A stretch of 64,000 nucleotides of DNA from Dyella sp. OK004 (GTDB taxonomy: Bacteria > Pseudomonadota > Gammaproteobacteria > Xanthomonadales > Rhodanobacteraceae). The stretch is taken from NCBI RefSeq assembly GCF_900114495.1, contig NZ_FOZI01000001.1, positions 949,469 to 1,013,468 of the forward strand, written 5' to 3'. The notes below the pieces were generated by a model. The model made no database searches and had not been told where the DNA came from. It was given only the letters and a program-made list of their open reading frames with translations. The position numbers and the translations under genes are program-made. Shown in pieces: positions 1 to 7,428 of the stretch (its first letter is position 1; each line of letters opens with the position of its first letter).

Positions 1-266
<266 letters not shown>

Positions 267-284
267 TCACCGCACGCACGCTCC

Positions 285-2264
285 ATGCTCAACCCCCAAC
301 AATTGGCCGCAGTCGAGCACTGCGACAGCCCCCTGCTAGTGCTGGCCGGTGCCGGTTCCGGCAAGACCAGCGTGATCACGCAGAAAATCGCGTACCTGAT
401 CCAGCGCCGGAAGCTGTCGCCGTCCAAGATCGCCGCGATCACCTTCACCAACAAGGCGGCGAAGGAGATGCGCGAGCGTGTGGCCAAGCTGATCAGCACG
501 GAAGACGCGGCCGCACTCACGGTGTCCACCTTCCATGCGCTGGGCTTGAAGTTCCTGCAGATGGAGCATGCACGCGCAGGGTTGCGCAAAGGCTTCTCCG
601 TGCTGGATGCGGACGATAGCGAAAGCATCGTCAAGGAACTGGCCCCCAAGGGCGCCAAGTCGGACGTGCTGTTCGGCATCCGCAACCTGCTCAGCCGCGC
701 CAAGAACACGGGCCTGTCGCCAGAAGAAGCACAGGCCGCCGCGCGCAGTCCGCGCGAGATGGACGCGGCGATGATCTACCAGCTCTACCAGGCGCGCCTG
801 GCTGCGTTCAACGCGGTGGATTTCGACGACCTGATCCGCTTGCCGCTGCGCATCCTGGAAACCGACGAGGAGTGCCGCACCATCTGGCAGGAGCGCCTGC
901 GCTATCTGCTGGTGGACGAATACCAGGACACCAACGACGCGCAGTACCGTCTGCTCAAGGCGCTGACCGGCGCGCGCGGCGGCTTTACCTGCGTGGGCGA
1001 CGACGACCAGTCCATCTATGCCTGGCGCGGTGCCAACCCGGAAAACATCGACCAGCTCGGTAAGGACTGGCCGACCCTGCGCGTGATCAAGCTGGAACAG
1101 AACTACCGCTGCGGCAAGCGCATTCTGCGCGCGGCCAACAAGCTGATCGCCAACAATCCGCATTTGCACGAAAAGAAACTGTGGAGCGAGCACCCGGAAG
1201 GCCCGCAGATCCGCGTACTGGAGTGCAAGGAGAACGAACACGAGGCCGAGCGCGTCGCCGCCATCGCCACCACGCTCGCGGAAAAGCACAAGGCGCGCTG
1301 GCATGACATCGCCATCCTGTATCGCGGCAACTTCCAGGCGCGCCCGCTGGAAAAAGCGCTGCGCCTGGCGCGCATTCCTTATCACCTCACCGGCGCACTC
1401 AGCTTTCTCGATCGCGCCGAAGTGAAGGACTTGCTGTGCTACCTGCGCCTGCTTACCAACCCGAGCGATGACGCCGCCTTTCTGCGCGTGGTGAACGTGC
1501 CCAAGCGCGAGATCGGCGCCACCACGCTGGAAAAGCTCGGCCAGATCGCGCAGACGCGCAATGCATCGCTGCTCGACGCCGCGCGCAGCGATGCCGTGTT
1601 GCGCCAGCTCACGCCGCGCCCCGCCGCCGCGCTCGCATCCTTCACCACCTTGCTCGACGAATTGCGCAGTGCCTCGCTGCACGAGAACGCCGCCGACTTG
1701 GTCGAAACCGTGCTCAAGCGCACCGGCTACGCGGCGCAGATCGCCGCCAGCACCACCGACGCCGCGATGCGCGAACGCCGCCTGGGCAATCTGCGCGAAC
1801 TGGCCGACTGGTTCCGCGCCATGCAGAAGGGCAACAACGCCGGCGACCTCGCCGCGCAGCTGGCACTGCTCAGCCATGCCGACCGCGACGAACCCGGCAA
1901 CGCGCTGCGCATGATGACCATGCACGCGGCCAAAGGGCTGGAGTTCCGCTTCGTCTTCATCGTCGGCTGCGAAGAAGGCACCCTGCCGCACGAAGGCGCC
2001 ATCGACGAAGGCCGCATCGATGAAGAACGCCGCCTGATGTACGTAGGTATCACCCGCGCCAAGGAAATGCTCACCCTGTCGTGGTCAGCCAAGACCAAGC
2101 GCTACGGCGAAGTGCACAGCAACCAGCCCAGCCGCTTCCTGCACGAACTGCCGCAGGACGACCTGCATTGGCAGGGCAAGGATCCCGAAGCGGACAAGGA
2201 AGTGGTGCGCGAAACCGCCGAATCGCATATGGCGAAGATCGCCGCGATGCTGGCGGGCGGTTGA
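285..2264 (+). CDS. rep: ATP-dependent DNA helicase Rep
   Basis: Superfamily 1 3'-to-5' DNA helicase of the UvrD/Rep family, which in E. coli helps the replisome move through protein blocks. Visible motifs in order: Walker A AGAGSGKT (residues 21-28), Walker B LLVDEYQDTN, motif III DDDQSIYAWRGA, motif IV LEQNYR, motif V MTMHAAKGLEF and motif VI YVGITRAKE. The 659-residue length matches Rep (about 670) better than UvrD (about 720), and the start MLNPQQLAAVEH is the usual Rep N-terminus. The next gene, bluB, begins 22 bp downstream in the same direction, so they may share a transcript. Function by family is firm; the choice of Rep over UvrD rests on length and N-terminus. Confidence 0.93.
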   Translation: MLNPQQLAAVEHCDSPLLVLAGAGSGKTSVITQKIAYLIQRRKLSPSKIAAITFTNKAAKEMRERVAKLISTEDAAALTVSTFHALGLKFLQMEHARAGLRKGFSVLDADDSESIVKELAPKGAKSDVLFGIRNLLSRAKNTGLSPEEAQAAARSPREMDAAMIYQLYQARLAAFNAVDFDDLIRLPLRILETDEECRTIWQERLRYLLVDEYQDTNDAQYRLLKALTGARGGFTCVGDDDQSIYAWRGANPENIDQLGKDWPTLRVIKLEQNYRCGKRILRAANKLIANNPHLHEKKLWSEHPEGPQIRVLECKENEHEAERVAAIATTLAEKHKARWHDIAILYRGNFQARPLEKALRLARIPYHLTGALSFLDRAEVKDLLCYLRLLTNPSDDAAFLRVVNVPKREIGATTLEKLGQIAQTRNASLLDAARSDAVLRQLTPRPAAALASFTTLLDELRSASLHENAADLVETVLKRTGYAAQIAASTTDAAMRERRLGNLRELADWFRAMQKGNNAGDLAAQLALLSHADRDEPGNALRMMTMHAAKGLEFRFVFIVGCEEGTLPHEGAIDEGRIDEERRLMYVGITRAKEMLTLSWSAKTKRYGEVHSNQPSRFLHELPQDDLHWQGKDPEADKEVVRETAESHMAKIAAMLAGG

Positions 2265-2286
2265 ACCCTCGCGGCGAGGACACCCC

Positions 2287-2988
2287 ATGAGCAAGCACGC
2301 TTTTCCCGAGCCGCAGCGCGAAGGTCTTTACCGCGCCATCCACGCACGCCGCGATGTGCGCTCGCAATTTCTGCCCGACCCAGTCCCGCCCGACGTTCTT
2401 GCGCGTCTGCTGCGCGCGGCGCATCACGCACCCTCGGTCGGCTTCATGCAGCCGTGGGATTTCATCGTGATCGATCGCCTGGAGACCAAGCAGGCGATCA
2501 AGGCGCTGTACGACCATGCCAACGCCGAAGCGTCGGGCCATTACGACGGCGAACGCGCCGCGCTTTATCGGCGCCTCAAGCTCGAAGGCATCGTCGACAG
2601 CCCGATCAACCTTTGCATCACCTGCGACCGTACACGTGGCGGCCCGCATGTACTGGGGCGCGATACCGTGCTCGACGCCGACCTGTTCAGCACCTGCCTC
2701 GCGGTGCAGAACCTGTGGCTGGCCGCACGTGCCGAAGGCATCGGCGTGGGCTGGGTCAGCATTCTCTCGCCCGCGCGGCTGGCCGATCTGCTTGGTCTGC
2801 CCGAGAACGTCGTCCCAGTGGCGTATCTGTGCATCGGTTACGTTACGGAATTCCTGCCACGCCCCGAACTTGAAACAGCCGGATGGCGCTCGCGCCTGCC
2901 TTTGGATAGCTTGATGCACGGCAATCGCTGGGGCGAGCCCTTGCTGGATACGCCCTTGCTCGATGCCATCGCAGACACACAACCCTGA
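2287..2988 (+). CDS. bluB: 5,6-dimethylbenzimidazole synthase (BluB)
   Basis: 233-residue flavin-destroying nitroreductase-fold protein. BluB converts reduced FMN and oxygen into 5,6-dimethylbenzimidazole, the lower ligand of vitamin B12. Family-like stretches include RRDVRSQFLPDPVP near the N-terminus, HHAPSVGFMQPWDF, and GVGWVSILSPARLADLLGLP in the C-terminal half. A purine-rich GCGAGGA lies 7 bp before the ATG. The gene follows rep by 22 bp. No other cobalamin gene is in the window, so the product may support salvage or a pathway encoded elsewhere. A generic nitroreductase is the alternative, but the sequence looks specifically like BluB. Confidence 0.9.
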   Translation: MSKHAFPEPQREGLYRAIHARRDVRSQFLPDPVPPDVLARLLRAAHHAPSVGFMQPWDFIVIDRLETKQAIKALYDHANAEASGHYDGERAALYRRLKLEGIVDSPINLCITCDRTRGGPHVLGRDTVLDADLFSTCLAVQNLWLAARAEGIGVGWVSILSPARLADLLGLPENVVPVAYLCIGYVTEFLPRPELETAGWRSRLPLDSLMHGNRWGEPLLDTPLLDAIADTQP

Positions 2989-3041
2989 TCGCACAGCCAC
3001 GTTGATGTGACACTGGCGACTCGCCCCTACAAGGAAGTTCA

Positions 3042-3983
3042 ATGAATCGCGCACAGCTCCAACGCACCAACCTGCCCTGGCTCGCCGCCGCTACGGCTGT
3101 ACTGATCGCGATACTGCCGTTCCTGTTTACCTTGAAATTCATGCTGGCCCGGCGCGCTGAAGGCCAGGATCCAGCGGTGTTGTGGATCATGCTGGCAACG
3201 TTCGGCAGCGGCCTGCTGTTCAAAGGGTGGGTCGCCTTTCTGATCGCCCAATGGAGGGGTGAGCGGCGGGGTGAACTGGCTTTTCGCCGGCCCGCGCTCC
3301 TCATGCTCGCTTTCGCCGTCGGCCTGTTGGTGTGGATAGCGCTGACCACCTTGTTTTACCAGGTCGCCTTTGTGGCCTTGCATCGATCCGGCGGCAGCAT
3401 CTCGTTGATGAATGTGGTGTCGACCCTGCTGACCCCGCTGTTGAACACCCTCGGGATCTGGCTGGCCTGGTCGATCGCCACGCGACTGCTGCGCAACGAT
3501 GTGCTGCCGCCACTGGCGCAGCCGAACATGGCCCCGCGCATCGCCGGTCTCGCCGCGCTGGGCCTGGCTGTTGTCTTGCTCTGCGCCACGTCTTTCGCGC
3601 TGCCGACCCTTACGCTCGCCATCCCCGATGCCGGCATGAGCCTGCTTGCTTACTGGAGCAGCGCCATCCTGCCCGTGGTCCTCGCGTTCGTGGGTGCGCT
3701 GCTTGGCTTGCGTAGCGGCGTGCATGCCGTGTACGGCGGGCGCATGTTAGGCGCCACCTTGGCGGCCATGGTGTCTGCCGGCCTGCTGTCCTATGGCTGC
3801 TTCGTGCTGACTTCGGATCTGCTGGTGCCCCAACTCGGCCTGTCGGGCGGCGTGGCGGCAACGCTGTGCGTGATCGTGCTGCTCGCCGGCATCGTCGGCA
3901 GCTATGGGCTGTGGATGCATGTCTTCTATCGCAGCGTGCGGCGTGGCGCCGCCGCGGGCACGCCACCACCGCTACATTCCTGA
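3042..3983 (+). CDS. Polytopic inner-membrane protein of unknown function
   Basis: 313-residue protein with about seven to eight hydrophobic segments, starting MNRAQLQRTNLPWLAAATAV with a membrane helix at about residues 12-32. I do not recognise a family. Segments such as LAAMVSAGLLSYGCFVL and AATLCVIVLLAGIVGSYG are clear membrane helices; loops are short, and no catalytic motif stands out. The ATG is preceded by AAGGAAG at a proper distance. It follows bluB by 53 bp on the same strand and converges with the AI-2E-type permease gene, whose stop is 37 bp away. Confidence 0.75.
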   Translation: MNRAQLQRTNLPWLAAATAVLIAILPFLFTLKFMLARRAEGQDPAVLWIMLATFGSGLLFKGWVAFLIAQWRGERRGELAFRRPALLMLAFAVGLLVWIALTTLFYQVAFVALHRSGGSISLMNVVSTLLTPLLNTLGIWLAWSIATRLLRNDVLPPLAQPNMAPRIAGLAALGLAVVLLCATSFALPTLTLAIPDAGMSLLAYWSSAILPVVLAFVGALLGLRSGVHAVYGGRMLGATLAAMVSAGLLSYGCFVLTSDLLVPQLGLSGGVAATLCVIVLLAGIVGSYGLWMHVFYRSVRRGAAAGTPPPLHS

Positions 3984-4020
3984 AGCCGCGCCAGTCCTCT
4001 AGGCGCAGGAGGCGGCAGAC

Positions 4021-5052
4021 CTACAGCAGGTTTTCCGCTTCCAGTTCGCTCTTCAGATACGCGTAGTAGATCGGCGCCGCCACCAGGCCGGGCAGGCCGA
4101 AGGCGGCCTCCATCAGCAACATGGCGATCAGCAGTTCCCACGCGCGCGACTTGATCTGTGTGCCGACGATGCGCGCGTTGAGGAAGTACTCGAGCTTGTG
4201 GATCAGAATCAGGAAGCCCAGCGCCGCCACGCCCACGCCCAGCGATACCGACAGGCCGGCGATGGTGATGGCGGTGTTGGAAATCAGATTGCCGATCACC
4301 GGCAGCAAGCCGACGATGAAAGTAATCACCACCAGTGTTTTGGCCAGCGGAATGTGGATGCCCATCAGCGGCAACACGCCGAGCAGGAAGATCGCGGTGA
4401 AAACGGTGTTGATCAGCGAGATCTTGATCTGCGCGAACACGATGTTGTGGAAGGCCTCAGCCAGTCGTTGGCAACGCTGGCCAAGCGCCGCGGCCAGCGG
4501 CCCCACCTGATGCGGCGGGCGCGCCCGGCTCAGCGCCACGATGGCACCCAGCACCATGCCAATGATGATGTGCACGAACACGCGCGCGGCTTCCTTGCCC
4601 AGCGATTGCAGGCTCACCGAATGCTTGCGGGTCAGCTCCAGCGCCATCACGCGCAGATCGTCCACGCTGTCCGGCAGCCAGCCGACCACCGCGGCCGGCA
4701 GCTGCTGGCGCGCCTTCTCCACCAGCGGCATCAACTGTTGCTGCCAGAGCAGTTCCGGGTTGCCGAGTTCATTGCGGAAGAAGCTGATCGCACCAAGGAT
4801 CAGCAAGGTCAGCAGACCCACCACGATGGCCGCCAGCAGCGCCACCACCAGCACACGGGCGCGGTCGCTGGGCACGCGTTTGCCAAGCAGCGGCGCGGTG
4901 GACTGCACCAACTCATACACCAGCAAACCCGCCAGCAGCGCCGGCAGCAGATGCAGGTGCAACACCAGCAGCAGGGCCAGCGCCATCAGTGCGTAGGTGA
5001 CGGCGCGAATCACCGGCGTGGGCTGGCGCGGTAAGGGCAGCGACGATTCCAT
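4021..5052 (-). CDS. AI-2E family transporter (PerM/YdiK-like permease)
   Basis: 343-residue protein of the AI-2E exporter superfamily (PF01594), polytopic inner-membrane permeases named after TqsA. Hydrophobic segments cluster at residues 15-60, 70-95 and through the C-terminal half, with a long soluble stretch between, as is usual for the family. The C-terminal region around ITFIVGLLPVIGNLISNT matches the conserved core. I chose the ATG at 5052 (MESSLPLPRQP) because the reading frame extends further upstream only through unlikely sequence overlapping the divergent phosphatase gene's leader. The substrate is unknown; members export AI-2, ions or are uncharacterised. Confidence 0.85.
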   Translation of the reverse strand: MESSLPLPRQPTPVIRAVTYALMALALLLVLHLHLLPALLAGLLVYELVQSTAPLLGKRVPSDRARVLVVALLAAIVVGLLTLLILGAISFFRNELGNPELLWQQQLMPLVEKARQQLPAAVVGWLPDSVDDLRVMALELTRKHSVSLQSLGKEAARVFVHIIIGMVLGAIVALSRARPPHQVGPLAAALGQRCQRLAEAFHNIVFAQIKISLINTVFTAIFLLGVLPLMGIHIPLAKTLVVITFIVGLLPVIGNLISNTAITIAGLSVSLGVGVAALGFLILIHKLEYFLNARIVGTQIKSRAWELLIAMLLMEAAFGLPGLVAAPIYYAYLKSELEAENLL

Positions 5053-5208
5053 GAAATCTTGCGGCAGTCCGGGGAGCCCGCAGTCTGTCAGCAGCGTGTG
5101 GCAGCCGCTACCCCTATCGATTGCACGTTCAGGGGCGGGCGCCCTGGACATGGCCCTGTCGTAAACTTCCGCGATTCTGTTTGTCTGCACGCATCTACAG
5201 GGACCCTC

Positions 5209-6099
5209 ATGCATCTACGTCTGCCGGCGACGCTGCTCGCCTTCACCCTGCTCGCCGCCTGTTCGGCCCATACGCCGGTCAAGCCGGCCGCCGCCGCTCA
5301 GACCAGCGCGACCGCACTAGCCGCGCCCGTGGCGGACGACAATCTCAACGCGGTGGCCTGGAGCCAGACCGCGATCGAGCATGACCTGATCTACCTGCAG
5401 ACCTATCGCGATGCCCAGGCCCGCTTGCTGGCCGCGATGAAGGACAAGGCCTGGGACGCCCTGCCCAAAGACGACCGCGTCGCCCCGGCCAAGGGCCTCA
5501 AGCCCGCCGTGGTACTGGATATCGACGAGACCGTGCTGGACAACTCACCCTATCAAGCCCGCCTGATCAAGAGCGGCGGTGAATTCAACGAAGCCGATTG
5601 GGCCGCCTGGTGCAAGGAACAAAACGCCCGCGCCCTGCCCGGCGTGGTCGAATTCACCCAGTTCGCCGCCAAGCACGGCATCGCCGTCATCTACATCTCC
5701 AACCGCGCCAAAGATCTGGACGAGGCCACCCTGGGCAATCTGCGCAAGGCCGGCCTGCCGGTTTCCGGTCCCGAAGCCTTCCTAGGCCTGGGCACCTTTG
5801 TGCAGGACTGCGAACAGGTCGGCACCGAGAAGGGTTGCCGCCGCCAGCTGGTTAGCCGCAAATACCGCGTCTTGATGCAGTTTGGCGACCAGATCGGCGA
5901 TTTTGTGACCGTATTGGCCAATAACGCTGGAGGCCGCCAGAAGGCCATGGCCCCCTACATGTCGTGGATCGGCAGCCGCTGGTTCGTGCTACCCAATGCC
6001 ACTTATGGCTCGTGGGAGCCGGCCATGTTCAACAACGACTGGAGCGCGCCGCGCGACGAGCGTCACCGCTTGAAGGTCAATGGCTTACGCTTCGACTGA
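5209..6099 (+). CDS. HAD-superfamily acid phosphatase, lipoprotein e(P4) family
   Basis: 296-residue lipoprotein. The signal peptide ends with a lipobox LAAC, placing the lipidated Cys at residue 18. The HAD nucleophile motif DIDETVLDN starts at Asp104, with Asp106 as the second catalytic aspartate. Later, AVIYISNRAKDLDEATLGNL supplies the motif II region. Family members (class C acid phosphatases such as Haemophilus P4) remove phosphate from nucleotides such as NMN or 5'-AMP at the outer membrane, allowing nucleoside uptake. The ATG at 5209 gives an immediate signal peptide. The exact substrate is inferred from the family. Confidence 0.9.
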   Translation: MHLRLPATLLAFTLLAACSAHTPVKPAAAAQTSATALAAPVADDNLNAVAWSQTAIEHDLIYLQTYRDAQARLLAAMKDKAWDALPKDDRVAPAKGLKPAVVLDIDETVLDNSPYQARLIKSGGEFNEADWAAWCKEQNARALPGVVEFTQFAAKHGIAVIYISNRAKDLDEATLGNLRKAGLPVSGPEAFLGLGTFVQDCEQVGTEKGCRRQLVSRKYRVLMQFGDQIGDFVTVLANNAGGRQKAMAPYMSWIGSRWFVLPNATYGSWEPAMFNNDWSAPRDERHRLKVNGLRFD

Positions 6100-6148
6100 C
6101 ATTTACAATTCATATAAATCAATAAGTTATGCGATAGAACATAAAGTA

Positions 6149-6178
6149 TTGCCTTAGCTTTGCGGGTGCGGTTAAGAT
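6149..6178 (+). promoter_or_regulatory. Candidate sigma-70 promoter
   Basis: TTGCCT at 6149-6154 and TTAAGA(T) at 6172-6178 are separated by 17 bp. This fits a -35/-10 pair reasonably well. It lies in an AT-richer part of the gap after the acid phosphatase gene and would start a transcript near 6184. No other support is available. Confidence 0.4.
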
Positions 6179-6183
6179 CGACC

Positions 6184-6290
6184 CCGCCAACACCTGCTGA
6201 CCTTCAAAATTCTGCGGGCAAGGCCATTTCCCTTCCGGCTCTGCCGGATTACCCCGTGAGGCCAAACGCCCGCGGGGTTTTCTTTTTTGT
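6184..6290 (+). ncRNA. Candidate small RNA or leader RNA with its own terminator
   Basis: The 314-bp gap between the phosphatase gene (stop 6099) and the next lipoprotein gene (start 6414) holds no convincing reading frame. A plausible promoter ends at 6178 and a strong intrinsic terminator ends near 6288, so a transcript of about 105 nt is predicted. It contains an internal short hairpin, TCCGGCTCTGCCGGA, near 6235-6249. It could equally be a premature termination site in the leader of the downstream gene. I do not recognise an RNA family. Confidence 0.35.
6251..6288 (+). terminator. Intrinsic terminator
   Basis: ACCCCGTG (6251-6258) pairs with CGCGGGGT (6271-6278), with an inner GGC/GCC extension and a small loop, followed at once by TTTTCTTTTTT. 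This is the clearest rho-independent terminator in the first 10 kb. It lies 150-190 bp after the phosphatase stop, upstream of the lipoprotein gene at 6414. Confidence 0.75.
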
Positions 6291-6413
6291 GGCCCCGGTC
6301 GAACCTCGGATGCGTGGCCCTTGTCTGTCATCAGCCGCGCCGCTTACGCTCCGCCGCTCACCGCACGCCTATCCCGCCTGGCGTCTGCCGCCACCTATCG
6401 CGAGATCCGCCCC

Positions 6414-7406
6414 ATGCGTCCCACTTTCTTTCGCCGCACCTTGTACGTGCTGCTCGCCCTGCTGGCCCTGGCCGCCTGCCACAACAAGGACAAAGAGCAG
6501 CAAGCCGCACAGCCCGGCGGCGAAACGCCGGAGGCTGCCGTGCAGCAGTCGGTGGCTCTGATCAAGGCCGGCGATTTCGCCGGCTTCTGGAAGCACGCCC
6601 TGCCACCGGCCGACTACGCCACCCTGCGCACCGACTGGCCGCGCGAGCGTCCCGACCAGCCGCCGCTGAGCGCTGAAGACCGCGCCGACTTCGCCGCCAA
6701 GCTCAAGGAATTCACCGAGCCGGGCGCGGAGGACAAGCTGTCCGCCCAGGCCAAGGTCAAGCTGACCCAGCTGCAGCAGCAATACAGCGACCAGCTGCCG
6801 GTGATGATCGGCATCATGCAAGGCATCGCCCGCGCCAGCATCGAGCAGGGCAAGGACATGAGCGCTCCGCAGAAGAAGCAGGCCGCCGACATCCTCAATA
6901 TCGTCGCGCCCTGGGCACAGCAGGTGCCGTGGTTCGATCAGGCCAAAGCCAAGCAATCGATCGGCATCTTCGTCGCCACCGCCCGCAAGCTCGATCTCAA
7001 GAGTGCCGACCAGCTGCGCGCGATGGATTTCGACACCGCCATGCAGAAGTACAACGTCGGCTACCTCGGCTTGAAAGACATGCTGAATATCTATGGCCTA
7101 TCAGTGGACGACACCCTGAACTCGGTCAAGGTCAGCACCCTGGAAAACGCCAACGGCCACGCCCGGGTGAAGATCGACTACACCCTGCTGGGCAAGCCGG
7201 TCAGCACCGAATCCACCCTGATCCAGCAGGACGGCCGCTGGTACAGCGAGGACATGCTGCAAAACGTGCGAGAAGCGCATGCGCGGCTGATGGCACCCGC
7301 ATCCGCCGGCAGCACACCTGCCCCGGCCAGCAGCACGCACGTGATCGCCCAGGCGCCGGCTACCGCCAGCAGCACAGCCAAACCGGCGGCGGCAGCGAAG
7401 CGCTAA
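6414..7406 (+). CDS. Hypothetical lipoprotein with stress-type C-terminal domain
   Basis: 330-residue predicted lipoprotein: MRPTFFRRTLY then a hydrophobic run and lipobox LAAC with the lipidated Cys at residue 22. The mature part is helix-rich and charged, without a motif I can assign. A segment near residues 260-290 (ARVKIDYTLLGKPVSTESTL, then an Asp-Gly-Arg-Trp-Tyr) resembles the small secreted domains built from a cone-shaped beta sheet. The tail is rich in Ala, Pro, Thr and Ser. The start at 6414 was chosen because it begins the signal peptide; upstream codons in the frame look non-coding. It is followed by plsB after about 22-31 bp, so co-transcription is possible. Confidence 0.8.
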   Translation: MRPTFFRRTLYVLLALLALAACHNKDKEQQAAQPGGETPEAAVQQSVALIKAGDFAGFWKHALPPADYATLRTDWPRERPDQPPLSAEDRADFAAKLKEFTEPGAEDKLSAQAKVKLTQLQQQYSDQLPVMIGIMQGIARASIEQGKDMSAPQKKQAADILNIVAPWAQQVPWFDQAKAKQSIGIFVATARKLDLKSADQLRAMDFDTAMQKYNVGYLGLKDMLNIYGLSVDDTLNSVKVSTLENANGHARVKIDYTLLGKPVSTESTLIQQDGRWYSEDMLQNVREAHARLMAPASAGSTPAPASSTHVIAQAPATASSTAKPAAAAKR

Positions 7407-7428
7407 GCCCACCCAGTACAATGCGCGG

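Noticed and set aside
336-1991. Long open frame (551 codons) on the minus strand opposite rep
   Set aside because: It lies wholly opposite a gene with all helicase motifs, and its protein is low-complexity, rich in Ala, Arg, His and Gln, as antisense frames in GC-rich genes are.
4198-5034. 278-codon open frame on the plus strand opposite the AI-2E-type gene
   Set aside because: It is Gln/His/Arg-rich and opposes a clear membrane protein; treated as a shadow.
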